Of a DNA stretch of 64,000 bases, positions 45,745-56,455 are shown piece after piece; position 1 is the stretch's first letter; each line of letters starts with the position of its first letter. Source of the DNA: Buddleja alternifolia (Eukaryota; Streptophyta; Magnoliopsida; Lamiales; Scrophulariaceae); the NCBI GenBank assembly GCA_019426215.1, contig CM033402.1:18481104-18545103 (forward strand), in the 5' to 3' direction. Both the position numbers and the translations under genes were made by a program. The notes under the pieces were generated by a model, which had not been told where the DNA came from, did no database searches, and was given only the letters and a program-made list of their open reading frames with translations.

Positions 45745-47703
45745 TTAAGCGTTTAGATCAATCATACCTAATTCACTTCTCAAAGTGAGAAAGCGTTGTT
45801 CGTTGAGCGCTTTGGTGAAGATATCTGCCAATTGTTTGTCAGTTCCAATGAAGTGCATGGAGATATCTTTCTTTTGAACATGGTCACGCAAGAAATGGTA
45901 TCTAATGTCAATGTGTTTGGTTCTAGAATGAAGGACAGGATTTTGGGTCATAGCTAAAGCGCTTTGGTTATCACAATGGATTGGGGTAGGACCTAGGATT
46001 GTTCCATAATCTCTAAGTTGTTGCCTCATCCAAAGGATTTGTGCACAACAGCTCCCAGCGGCTACATATTCTGCTTCAGCGGTAGAAGTCGCTATGGATT
46101 GTTGTTTCTTACTATGCCACGAAACTAGTCTATCACCTAGAAATTGACATGTACCACTAGTACTTTTTCTATCTATTTTGCATCCTGCAAAATCTGCGTC
46201 TGAATAACCAATTAGTTCAAAAGGAGAGTCCCGTGGATACCATAAGCCCACACTTTGTGTGCCTTTTAGGTATTTAAGGATTCTCTTGGTAGCATTTAAG
46301 TGTGATTCTCTAGGATCAGCTTGAAAGCGTGCACACATGCATACCGAAAACATAATATCCGGTCTACTAGGTGTAAGATAAAGAAGTGATCCAATGATAC
46401 CTCTATAGTTAGTGATATCAATTTTCTTCCCACTTTCATCTTTATCTAACTTAAGCGTTTGGCTCATTGGAATTTTTGAAGATGATGCATTTTCTATACC
46501 AAATTTCTTAATCATATCTTTTGTATATTTAACTTGGTTTATAAATATTCCATTAGGGAGTTGTTTAACTTGTAATCCTAAGAAGAAAGTTAATTCACCC
46601 ATCATGCTCATTTCAAATTGATCTTGCATCATTTTCGAAAATTTCTCACACAATCGCTTATTTGTAGAACCAAATATAATATCATCAACATAAATTTGGA
46701 CTAAGAGAATATCTTCATTATGGTTAATTTTAAATAACGTTGTGTCAACGCTGCCTTTTGAAAAACCTTTACCTATAAGGAAGATAGAGAGAGTGTCATA
46801 CGATGCTCTTGGTGCTTGTTTAAGGCCATAGAGTGCCTTATCCAGTTTGTAGACCATACTTTTGCCATGGTTGTTGATGAATCCTGGAGGTTGCTCCACA
46901 TAGACTTCTTCTTGGAGTTTACCATTCAAGAATGCACTCTTCACGTCCATTTGGTACACCGTGAATTTGTTGAATGCGGCAAACGCTAGGAACATCCTAA
47001 TTGTTTCAAGACGGGCTACTGGGGCGTATGTCTCATCAAAATCAATACCCTCTTCTTGACAATAACCCTGAGCGACTAATCTGGCTTTGTTTCTTATAAC
47101 AATGCCATCTTCATCCATCTTGTTCCTAAAAACCCATCTAGTCCTAATAACTCCTTGATGAGTTGGCCTGGGTACTAGCGTCCAAACCTTATTTCTCTCA
47201 AATTGGTTAAGCTCTTCTTGCATCGCTTCTACCCAACTTGAATCATTGAGCGCTTCATCCTCTTTCTTTGGTTCCATTTGAGATAGAAAATTTGCGAACA
47301 TGGCCTCATTAATTGTAGCTAACCTAGTTCTAACAAGTGCTTCCATATCTCCAATTACTAGCTCTGGTGGATGGTCTCTAAGCCATTTACGGTCTGGTTG
47401 GAAAGGGTTGAGAGACTCTTGGTTATCAATCACTTGATCCATATTTGTCTCTTGCGCAGTCGCTTCATCATTCACAGTTCCAATTTGCTCTTGATGATCA
47501 TTCTCTTCATGATCATCAGCGATTCTGACTTTATCATCATTTGTAACCTCACGAGTAACCTTAGGAATAGGCACAAAGATCTCATCATCCTCATCATCAC
47601 TATTATCATCAAGATTAATTTGTGACGCTTGTTGGGCAAGATCTTCAATTCCTACATCATCAGAATTAACCTTACTCGGTTCTTGGTTAGCATCATCAAA
47701 CAC
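45745..47703 (-). CDS. pol: Element C reverse transcriptase-RNase H (open frame, 652 residues)
   Basis: This is the C-terminal part of the copia polyprotein; it copies element RNA into DNA and degrades the RNA strand. An acidic linker (1-130) precedes RT (about 157-400): [30 protein letters not shown] and YVDDIIFGS at 338-346 with both catalytic Asp. RNase H follows (about 490-640): SDADFAG, TAEAEY and HCDNQSA with the catalytic acidic residues. It is fully open, though a normally invariant Trp after QAPRA is Ser. Upstream it is cut off from integrase by a 1-base frameshift near 47750, so it cannot be made as part of the polyprotein. Confidence 0.85.
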   Translation of the reverse strand: MFDDANQEPSKVNSDDVGIEDLAQQASQINLDDNSDDEDDEIFVPIPKVTREVTNDDKVRIADDHEENDHQEQIGTVNDEATAQETNMDQVIDNQESLNPFQPDRKWLRDHPPELVIGDMEALVRTRLATINEAMFANFLSQMEPKKEDEALNDSSWVEAMQEELNQFERNKVWTLVPRPTHQGVIRTRWVFRNKMDEDGIVIRNKARLVAQGYCQEEGIDFDETYAPVARLETIRMFLAFAAFNKFTVYQMDVKSAFLNGKLQEEVYVEQPPGFINNHGKSMVYKLDKALYGLKQAPRASYDTLSIFLIGKGFSKGSVDTTLFKINHNEDILLVQIYVDDIIFGSTNKRLCEKFSKMMQDQFEMSMMGELTFFLGLQVKQLPNGIFINQVKYTKDMIKKFGIENASSSKIPMSQTLKLDKDESGKKIDITNYRGIIGSLLYLTPSRPDIMFSVCMCARFQADPRESHLNATKRILKYLKGTQSVGLWYPRDSPFELIGYSDADFAGCKIDRKSTSGTCQFLGDRLVSWHSKKQQSIATSTAEAEYVAAGSCCAQILWMRQQLRDYGTILGPTPIHCDNQSALAMTQNPVLHSRTKHIDIRYHFLRDHVQKKDISMHFIGTDKQLADIFTKALNEQRFLTLRSELGMIDLNA

Positions 47704-47741
47704 AACATGAATGGATTCTTCAACCTTCGATTTGATCTTAT

Positions 47742-48973
47742 TTAGGATGCGAAACTCTTTCCATTCCTGGCATAGCCTAGAAAGATTCCCTCATCCACTT
47801 TAGGATCAAAAGTCTTTAGGCTGTGGGATTCATTATTATGAATGAAACATTTTGAACCAAATACATGAAAATATGAAACGTTAGGCTTACGTCCCTTCCA
47901 CAACTCATATGGAGCCTTCTCATGTTGTTTGTTGATCATACACCGGTTTTGAGTGTAGCAAGCAGTGTTGATGGCTTCGACCCAAAATCTTTGAGGCAGC
48001 TTAGACTCTGCAAGCATTGTCCTAGCGGCTTCTTTAAGCATTCAGTTCCGTCGCTCAGCAACTCCATTTTGTTGAGGTGTTCTAGGAGCAGAATACTCAT
48101 GAAGTATTCCAAAATCTGTACAAAACTTCTCAACAAATTGGTTAGTAAATTCAGTTCCTCTATCGCTTCTAATTCTCGTCACCTTTAGATCTTTTGAATT
48201 TTGCAGTTGACGGATTAGCGCTGTGAGCTTGACACTAGTTTCATCTTTGGTCGCTAGAAATTCTACCCATGTATAGCGAGAGAAATCATCAACTATTACT
48301 AGCGAGTACTTTTTACCACTAACACTCATGATTTGAATAGGACTAAATGCAATAGTTCAAGAACTCTAGAAGTAGATAGACATGGTTTCTTCTTAAAAGA
48401 TGATTTAACTTGTTTACCCATTTGACATGCATCACATAAGCGATTCTTTTGAAAGGAACCCTTAGGTAATCCCTCTACAAGTTTTAGCGATATTAATTGA
48501 GAGATTGCCTTAAAGTTGAGGTGATTCATTTTTCTATGCCATAACCAACCCAATTCATTTTGACTTTTAGCAACAAAGCATGTGGGGTTGTTATCAAATG
48601 TAGAATCCCAATCCACTAAATACGCATTATTTCTTCTTTTTCCTCTTAGTTTAGTAGACTTAGTCTTAGCGTCGTTGACATAGCAGAAGTCGCTTGAAAA
48701 TTTAACATCAAAGCCTTTATCACAAAATTGACTAATGCTCAACAGATTATGCTTAAGACCCTCAACATAATATACATCACTAATCATGATGTTCTCCCTA
48801 TGCATGATACCTATACCTTTGGTTTTACCTTTAGAGTTATCACCGAATATAACTTGAGGACCAACGGTAGCTCGATAGTTGACTAGGAGATCTTTTGATC
48901 CAGTCATGTGCCTTGATGACCCACTATCGATGCACCAAATTGAAGTATCAGTGTTGGCTCTAGGTACCTGCAT
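47742..48973 (-). pseudogene. pol: Element C protease tail and integrase (broken)
   Basis: 48973-48326 contains the protease motif WCIDSGSSRHMTG and the integrase zinc domain (HRKMNHLNF, then CDACQMGK; HHCC). At about 48330-48345 a small deletion shifts the frame and removes the DLFGP block that carries the first Asp of the DDE triad. 48329-48042 holds the second Asp region (RSDRGTEFTN) and the Glu region (PQQNGVAERRN). A TGA at 48042-48044 follows, where relatives have Arg. 48041-47742 continues in the same frame (LKEAARTML, HVFGSKCFI) until a 1-base frameshift before RT. Confidence 0.8.
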
Positions 48974-49084
48974 TTAAAGGGCAGTTTTAATTCTTCTTAG
49001 GTACCCATGTTGTTTTGGGCCCTTCAACGTTAGTAGCTTTGGTTTGAATTAAAACTTTCGGAACCCATATTTGCCTTGTCTTCA

Positions 49085-51175
49085 TTACAGGAAGATTGGC
49101 CTCTTGGGTTTCGGTTTGTGTTGTGTGTGCTTTTTAGGTGTATAGTAATATCCTCGATTATAACAATAATCATAATCATAATCATCATAGTATCGATAAT
49201 ATGATCTTGACAGTCTTGGATATTGACGCTGGTATTTCCTTGGCACTGGCTTGGGTTGCACTTTTGGTGCTGATCGCTTAGCGCTTGATTCACAGTGTTC
49301 AGGCTTACCCTTAGCCTTTTGAGCGTTTGGATGAAACCGTTTTTGTGAATCATTTGCTTTAGCCTTACCCTTGCCTGAGTCAGCTTTGACTTTCTCATTT
49401 GGCCTCTTACCGTTGTCGCTAGGTTCATTTAGCGTTTGACTTTGTGAACCTTTCTCAACAAAGAGAACACCCTTTCCTTTGTTGTTTGCCATAACATTAG
49501 ATTTATTTGGTTGTTTACCGAATTTATTGTATCCTAAATCGGTCTTTTCACCATATAGTCTAGTTACCTCAGTCACATTATCCAACTTTCTAGAAGCTTT
49601 TGATAATGATGAGATGAACGGCTCTGATTTGGCAAGTCTAGCGATCAGATCAGCTTCTCTCTTGACTATTATATCAAGATCGTTTTTTAATTGAATAATC
49701 TCACTCTCAAGTCATTGGTTCTTCTCAACGCATTGTTGTTGAACTTTCAACTATGGTTTGAGCGTTACTTTATCTCTTGTGAGTGATGAGATAATAGTGA
49801 GATCGTTTTGATATATTTTGGAGGCCTCTTGACAATCTTTATAATATTCATTAACTTTGTCAAGTAATTCATCATAAGAAAGAGGATGAGATAATTCATT
49901 GGTTACCTATGGTAGTGATTCATCAGACGCTTCATCATCTCTTGCCATGAGACAAATCAATGCTGAGTCGCTTGTAGGCTCATCATCACTGCTTTCATCT
50001 GATGATTCCAAATCCTCTTCAGGTGCGAAGAATGGTTCAGATTCCGCTAGCAAACCTTGTTGGCGAAGGTTGCTTCTGAATTGGTTTCTATCCACATAGT
50101 CTTGCCTTGTGGGCTTAGACACATTTGGATAAGGGCAATTTACCTGGTAGTGCCCTGGTTTCCTGCAATTATAACACAAATTAGTTTTCATTTTCTGTTC
50201 AGTGGATAATCGCTTTGATCCAACTGGCGCTGAGAGATTCTGAGTAGGCGATGGAGGCGCTTGATATGGAACTGGCGCTACTGGTTGAGGAGCAGAGTAC
50301 ACTGGCGCTGGTGCTGGGGGAGGAGTTTGAAATGAAGTTTGTCCAATAGAATTTCTCTTTTCATATCTTAGAAATTTCTTGAATTTCTTGACTAATAAGG
50401 CCATTTCCTTTTCTTCATTTGATTCCACTGGTTTAATCTCACTAACCGCTTTACCCTTATTTTTGGTGGTAGCGATTAATGCTCCTAATTCAGTCACTGA
50501 AGTTGTTGTGTCGCTGACTTTACCTAACTCGAATTCGAATGCCTTTAACTCTGAAAACACATGTTCTGGAGTAAGAGTCTCCAAAGTTTGTGATTCTTTC
50601 ATAGCAACTGTCTTGATCAAGTATTTACTTGGAAGACTTCTGAAAATCTTATTGACGATTTCCTTGTTGGTCAATTCTTTATCTAATGACGCTAACTCTG
50701 TAATGAGCAAAGTGAATCTTGCGTCCAATTGTTCTAGCGTCTCACTGGGTTGCATTTTGAAATGCTCGAATCTTTGCATGGCTATGGAGAGCTTGTTCTC
50801 CTTCATTTGTGCTGAACCTTCGCACACAATGGCCAACTTATCCCATATTTCTTTGGAAGTCTTACATTGCTTGATCTTGTTGAACAATGCATCGTTATCT
50901 CCTAACGCTGAGTAAAGTGCACTTCGTCCAACATTATCCAGATTAGCTCTTTTTCTACCCTCTGGCGTCTATTTTAACTTAGGTTTCTCGACATAACCAT
51001 CTGGAGTAGCCTCGGTCGCTCCAGGGGCTTGAGTTACAACTTTCATAATCTGAGTGGGGCCATCTGTAATCACATCACACATTTTATTATCGCACGAACA
51101 TAAATATGCGAATGCTCTAAGTTTCCAAGAATCATAATTTGATTCTACCAACTTAGGCATTTTGTTAAAAGCCAT
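49085..51175 (-). pseudogene. gag: Element C gag (broken), with zinc knuckle and coiled C-terminus
   Basis: The start ATG at 51175 gives MAFNKMPKLVESNYDSWKLR. TAG at 50969-50971 (Trp expected) interrupts it. The main frame 50887-49907 covers the UBN2-type capsid region (CKTSKEIWDKL, LDARFTLLITELASLDKEL), a Pro/Ala-rich linker, a perfect zinc knuckle (CYNCRKPGHYQVNC) and an acidic Ser-rich stretch. Further stops in 49700-49906 separate a coiled-coil segment and a basic Lys-rich tail (49585-49085). A long coiled gag tail is a Sirevirus hallmark. Confidence 0.8.
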
Positions 51176-51270
51176 AATGAGATGTAGAAGAAAGTAAAAG
51201 CAATTAGGTTTTTAGAAAAATGGATCTAAACAAGCAGTTACGCTCGGAAATGCTTAGGTTTTTACTTCAA

Positions 51271-51286
51271 CCGCTCAGATACCACT
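51271..51286 (-). promoter_or_regulatory. Primer binding site of C
   Basis: On the element strand AGTGGTATCTGAGCGG follows the LTR end; TGGTATCTGAGC corresponds to the initiator tRNA-Met complement with one base changed. Confidence 0.75.
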
Positions 51287-52036
51287 TGGTGGTCCCAAGT
51301 GGCATACGAAAGGGTCTAGAAGGGGGGGGGGGGGGTTGAATAGACCTTGAAGTCTTTTTCGACTTCAAAAATTTCATATCACTTTAAAAGTTTGAACGCT
51401 TGGATAACTGAGCGCTTGGGTCAGACGCTTTAGGAAAGTTAAATTAGACTTAGTGATTTTAGCAGTTTACCAAAGTAGGGCAACGCTTAGATCGCTTAAT
51501 CAGGGTTAGCACAGCGGAAATGAGTTTTAGCGTTCTTTTAGTTAATTTAATCGCTTTGCACTTTAACTTGTCTCTTTCAAAGATAAACGATGTAATATGA
51601 AAATAAGACAATAAAATATAAATGACACAAAATATGTAAGGTTCACTGGGTGGTGTAATCCCAGCTACGTCCTTCTTCTCCTTTTTCACTCGGAGGAATT
51701 TACTAGATTGATTTTCAAAGAATCACACAGAATCTTCTACAAGATAGTAAAGGGTGAAAATGATCTTGGGCTCCTTGATCACACAGACTTCAGCACCAAT
51801 GAAGATCGTCTTCTTCAAGCTTCTCTCACTCAGAAATACTGCCTGAAAGGGTTCAACAACTTTTCTCACTCAGATGAAAGGTTGAGGTTTGTCACTAGGG
51901 TTTTGTTTGTTTTTGAAAAGATCAAACAACTTGGAATATCTCAGTTGGAATTTGGGTTTCTTCTTTGGAAGATGTTTGAGATATTTGTGACTGTCTGGGA
52001 TGTTGATAAAAAGCTTGAAAGATTTGGCTATGGAGT
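51287..52036 (-). repeat. 5' LTR of C, truncated
   Basis: It matches 38805-39553 closely up to GATTTGGCTATGGAGTT and then diverges abruptly. The outer half, including the expected promoter, is missing, together with the remaining end of the B 5' LTR. Confidence 0.8.
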
Positions 52037-52236
52037 TGGCACAACCATAAACAATTTTTGAGAAATATATTTTGTGCATACATCTTAGCTAGCGAGTAGA
52101 TCTTCTATATTAAATTCCTACAAAGTGTCCGTGGTTAGTGCCAAATAAGATATTGTTTACTACTGCTATTTCCATTGTATTTTTCTATCCTTACTGCATC
52201 GCATACTTTTGAATATATCCTGCCAGGCAAATGTTT

Positions 52237-52838
52237 GGGAAGTATTAAAAATTCCCTAAATAATTTTCTATCAAAAAAACCCATGATCAATTTCTCCAGG
52301 TAAAAAAACCTATTCCACCAACTTTTCATTCCAAATAGCCCAGATGGATGGTTAATAAATTTATGGACTTAATGACCTTAGCCTTTGGACTAAATTTAAT
52401 CAATTGTAATTTTGTATAGAGATTTATTTATTTAGAAATTTTATATTGATAATTGACTAAATATAATTTTATTTTTAAATTTTCAGATTTTTAATCTTCT
52501 TAAAACTTTTAAAAAAATATATTTTTTAGATAATTCCATAGTAAAATAAAAAATTATATACAAATATTTGAATAATTAATACTAAAAATAAAAATTTGAA
52601 TTATTCTACTTATCAATTTGAAAATTTGAAAATAAAATAAATTGATAAAAAAGACCAATTGATCAATTCTTAAGTTCATAAATGAAAGGTAGTTTAGTGA
52701 CTTTAGTCCACAAAATCTTAATCTTAACTTTTTGGCTTTTTTTGACGAGAGTTTTGTAGAGTGGGTTTTTAAATTGAAAAATATTCATAGGTTTTTTTTT
52801 ATAAAATTTATTTTGTGGGGTTTTTTTTAATTTTCCCC
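52237..52838. mobile_element. ~600-bp foldback element, copy 1
   Basis: The inverted arms are about 110-150 bp (left GGGAAGTATTAAAAATTCCC..., right in complement GGGAAAATTAAAAAAAACCC...), with CAACTTTTCATTC and ATAAATTTATGGACTTAAT blocks inside. Candidate 8-bp TSD: AAATGTTT / AAATTTTT (7 of 8). A second copy of similar length lies inverted at 60459-61066. It is non-coding. Confidence 0.65.
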
Positions 52839-53120
52839 AAATTTTTCTATAACTTGCATCTCCATCATTACTACATATTACTTCACAGGCTCCAAGGATG
52901 AAGGATTTAAAAATAAAATTCATAGAGGAAAGGGGCAGTTATGATTTAAAACTCAATATGAAAAAAAAAAGAAAAAGTATTAAAAGTTTTGAAAAGATAT
53001 GAGACGCATGAAATATTGTAATAAATAAAAGAAGCAGATTTGGTGGGTTGAGGAGGGTCTACAATTTTGCTCTCATATGATGCCAAATCATTGGCATACT
53101 CCAATGTGTAACGCACTATA
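52839..53120. other. Upstream region of the small plant gene
   Basis: No repeat or ORF of note. An A-rich run lies at 52963-52977. Confidence 0.4.
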
Positions 53121-53124
53121 ACAC

Positions 53125-53190
53125 TCTTCCGGTCCTCCTCCCTTCTTCTCTTCTCCTTCTTATTACTATTACTTATTCTCTCCCTCTCAA
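53125..53190 (+). promoter_or_regulatory. CT-rich leader (Y-patch-like) of the small plant gene
   Basis: A long pyrimidine-rich run with CTCTTC, CTTCTT and TTCTCTCC lies about 150-220 bases before the ATG, typical of plant core promoters and 5' UTRs. Confidence 0.4.
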
Positions 53191-53344
53191 ACACAACACA
53201 CACACACTGACACACACATACTAGCTTTTCTTATTTCTTAGCTCTCTCCACACAACATATACATATACATATACATATTCGGATTTGACCTATATCAAAT
53301 TCAAGAAAATCCATATATATATATATAATATCTATATAATATAT

Positions 53345-53804
53345 ATGGCATCTACTGCATATCGAGCTGCGTAAACGACGCCCGTGTCCCGGTTAGAGCA
53401 ACCTATGTTAACCTCTACAAGTGGCCGGAATCTGACTTCGAGTTCGTAAGGTCGATGAGCTCTAACGTGCGCAGTAAGAATGCGCACGCTTCTATGTACG
53501 TCATCCGAGGGTGGTCGACAGTATTTCATGCAGACAGTTGTATTTGAGAAGCTACACTTTCTCGAGAGAGGAAGATTACAAACATGAAAAGACCATAAAG
53601 TGTCTGGGTCGGGCTGGTAAAGACAACAAAGCCACGTCGGATAAAGCTGGTGGTTCAAGAAAGAGAAGAAAGTCCGGTGGTGGTGACGGTGGCCGGAGCA
53701 AGTGCGATGGGCTGAGGAGGGCTAAGGCGGCGTCGTGCTCCGCCTTCGAATTCATTTTCCGGCGGTTGCTTTCTTGTACCACCAAGATTGATGTCGTCAA
53801 TTGA
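53345..53804 (+). pseudogene. Small plant protein gene with two apparent frameshifts
   Basis: Function unknown. It looks like a conserved plant-specific small protein, a judgement from memory rather than a named match. ATG at 53345 opens MASTAYRAA and stops at 53372. From about 53356 another frame reads SSCVNDARVPVRATYV then NLYKWPESDFEFVRSM. From about 53496 a third frame reads VDSISCRQLYLRSYTFS, a Lys/Arg/Gly-rich middle, then FEFIFRRLLSCTTK and TGA at 53802-53804. Codon use and base content stay gene-like across all three frames, and no intron of workable size fits between them. Either two small indels have killed the gene or the assembly has errors. It is the best candidate for a host protein gene here. 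Confidence 0.5.
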
Positions 53805-54987
53805 TCCATACAGTAATTCGTCCCTTCTTTTACGTTTTCCTTTTAAGAAAAACAAAAAAAAATACTTTTTGAGTTTTTAATTATAGGACGGCCTTTATTA
53901 GTTACTTATTAAGTATATGTAAATGAGCCTGTAGACGGACGGTTTGCTTCTCATCTATATACAGTTGTAAGGTTGTTTTATAATTATATATATGGTGTTC
54001 TTGATTAAGAAAAATGAAATAAACATTTGCACATAATTTATCAGTTTTGTATATAGTTCAAGAATGAATTATTTTTTCTTTTAATTAGTACCTTTTGTTT
54101 TTTTTTTTGTTTCTTTTGTGGATGAAAGCAATTTTGATCACAGTTTGATGGTTTTCATTGTCAGGATTGTTTTTCAGATACGGAGCTTATTGTTATATTG
54201 GTAATTATTTAGGGAGACATTGATGACCAAAGAAAAACGTTAAACAGTTACTCCATTTGTCAATTTTCAAAAATAAAATAAAATTGTAAGACGACAAAGT
54301 GAAGGAGATAACGCACGAGATTGTAGATTTTGGTACATTAGAAAATGCTAAAAACAGATAACTGAAAAAGATTATATATATACACACACATATGTATGTG
54401 TTTTATCATCACACAATTTCCTAGCACTGTCATTTATTCCGTAAATTTACAGCTTGAATTATAAACCAGCTGGCACGGTGCTCCATTAGTTTGTAGGAGG
54501 AGATTGATAAGTTATAATGAGATTGCACTATTCAAGAGTAAATTCGTGAAATATATCATTTATTTATTTTGTTGGATAAGAAATGTGATGTCACATTAGT
54601 ATTTACTACTCTGGTATTTTTTATTTTATGTTCATGTTTTTTCTAACTTATTTAAGATAGAATTCCACAATCACATCATAGGACTAATGATAGTTTGTCA
54701 ATGAATGGTAGATTGAATACTTTAGCGTTATTAGGCCTAACCCTCAATCCAAATTCCAAAAAATAGATGGAAATTTCATAAAACAGTCAATAAAATTGTA
54801 TCAAACAATCAATCGAGCACATAGAGTTCATTAGACCCCGATGCACAATTTAATTCTCGAGCCAAAGTTTAGTCACATGCGGATGTTAAATTCAAGTGCC
54901 TATCAAAAAAATAATAATAATAAAAAAATTCAAGTGTTACAACAAACTATTGCACTTCCTATTACATCTGTCAGTGCAAAACATATA
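53805..54987. other. Downstream intergenic region
   Basis: AT-rich, presumed 3' UTR and spacer of the small plant gene. No coding or RNA feature is recognised. Confidence 0.5.
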
Positions 54988-54996
54988 TAATACATA

Positions 54997-55543
54997 GGCA
55001 AAATTGTAAATTTAATTAGTCCCACAAATTTGGCCGTTTCGTTTTGGTCCTACGCTTTACGTGATTTTATAAATAGTCCTAATAATTTGAAAAAATTGCA
55101 AATTTAGTCCTTTTCTTAAACAATATTAGTCCCACAGTTTATTTTATGTTAAAATTTAACGGAAACTAATGGAATGTTTAAAAAAAAACATAACATTTTG
55201 CCCCCAAACTATAAAGGTTGTATAAAATACCCCCTAAGCGAATATTAATGTCACTTGCACTTGAAAATGATCAAAAATTAAATAACAGTTGGGGAAGATG
55301 ATGTTTTTGTTTTCTTTCTTTATTATTATTTTTTTATTTTTCAAGGTGTTTGATACAACGTATATAGTTTTAGGGGGCAAAATACAATTTTCAGTTGCCC
55401 ATTCCATTGGAAAATAAAGTGCGAGATCAACATTGCTTTAAAAAAAGACTAACATTGCAATTTTATCAAATTATTGAGACTTTTCTAAAATCGCGTAAAG
55501 CGCGAGATTAGAATTGGGATAGGATTAAATTTACAATTTTGCC
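54997..55543. mobile_element. Mutator-like foldback MITE (~547 bp)
   Basis: The arms 54997-55150 and about 55395-55543 are reverse complements (GGCAAAATTGTAAATTTAAT at the left, its complement at the right; CTTTACG(T/C)GATTTTA inside both). Flanks TAATACATA (54988-54996) and TAATATACA (55544-55552) agree at 7 of 9 bases, suggesting an old 9-bp TSD. It is non-coding. Confidence 0.6.
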
Positions 55544-55644
55544 TAATATACACGAGTCAAAGGGAATTCTCTATAAAAAACTTATCTATGATGTGTCACA
55601 CATCCATGTAAATTAATACATATACACACTTGTTAAATACTTAT

Positions 55645-55941
55645 CTAGGGAACATCACCACTTTGAGGTGATTTCTAGCATCCGTAGTGTGCATACTCGA
55701 GATTGGGATGTCTCTTTTCAGCTCATTTATAGATAAGCGAATCAAGTAACTGATGCCTTAGCCAAAATGGGTATTAATACCCAGATGCACCACATAGATG
55801 TACCGTATTCACAAATTTGTCACCTTTTATACAATGATAGGGAGGGCATTACATGGCCCCGTTTTGTCACTATTAGCCTGGGTATGTCGGGTTAGCAAAC
55901 TATTATTTTTGGGTAACCCCTCTCTTAGAATTAAAAAAAAA
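55645..55941 (+). mobile_element. 5'-truncated LINE with poly(A) and TSD
   Basis: It is flanked by the direct repeat AAATACTTAT (55635-55644 and 55942-55951). It encodes the last part of a LINE RNase H: HFEVISSIRSVHTRDWDV, then NQVTDALAKMG near 55752, with a TAA (55728-55730) where relatives have Glu. It ends in an A-rich tail (55930-55944). At ~297 bp it is a typical dead-on-arrival insertion. Confidence 0.8.
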
Positions 55942-55951
55942 AAATACTTAT

Positions 55952-56269
55952 TAAAAAGTGGCAAATTAGAGTAAATATAACTCACGTCGAGAATAGCAAG
56001 AAAGTGTGACAATTACTTTTTTATGAAAGGGATGTGCAATAAGGATGGTCTATATATATTTTGCATCAATCTAATTTGCCGTGCAAGACTTCAACTTCCC
56101 ACAAAATTTTAGTGCACAAAATGGACTGGCTAACGTAGCTTTCACTACTCACCTTTTTTCACTGAATTCTCCACCATTCTTTTAACATTACACTAAAACG
56201 TTGTCCTTAGAGTATCACCACCAATACCATGAGATGGCCCGATTCAAACATCCACTTAATTAATACAAT
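55952..56269. other. Intergenic, no gene seen
   Basis: Short AT-rich spacer without recognised features. Confidence 0.55.
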
Positions 56270-56455
56270 GGATATAAAATCATACACCTTTATATAAAAT
56301 TGGTAAGAGACCACATGTTCAACACGTTGTCCTGGTGTCCGATTATAAGAACTGGCCGAATATCAACAAATAAAGCAAGTCAAGATCGAACCCGAACCTC
56401 TCATAGAGGTAGAGACAAATACTACCACTAAGGCAATATTCAAGACATCATAGAT
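56270..56455 (-). mobile_element. Candidate tRNA-derived SINE
   Basis: On the minus strand a tRNA-like head has an A-box-like TTGCCTTAGTGGTAG and, about 40 bases later, a B-box-like GAGGTTCGGGTTCGATC, followed by a non-tRNA body towards 56270. Boxes are imperfect and no clean TSD or tail is seen, so the call is tentative. Confidence 0.4.

Larger units (their letters stand above)
38805..52036 (-). mobile_element. Sirevirus-like Ty1/copia element C (13.2 kb)
   Basis: On the minus strand: 5' LTR remnant (51287-52036), primer site, gag, protease, integrase, RT-RNase H, an extra downstream coding region (40766-44901), PPT and a full 3' LTR (38805-40337). Gag with a long coiled C-terminus and a large extra ORF after pol match the SIRE/Maximus (Sirevirus) plan. 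The two LTR copies differ at roughly 15-20 of ~740 shared bases by eye, so C is the youngest large element here. Gag, integrase and the extra ORF are disabled by stops and frameshifts. Confidence 0.85.

Noticed and set aside
53332..53658. 108-residue minus-strand frame antisense to the small plant gene
   Set aside because: The plus strand carries the gene-like leader and the better protein signal; the antisense frame mirrors its codon use.
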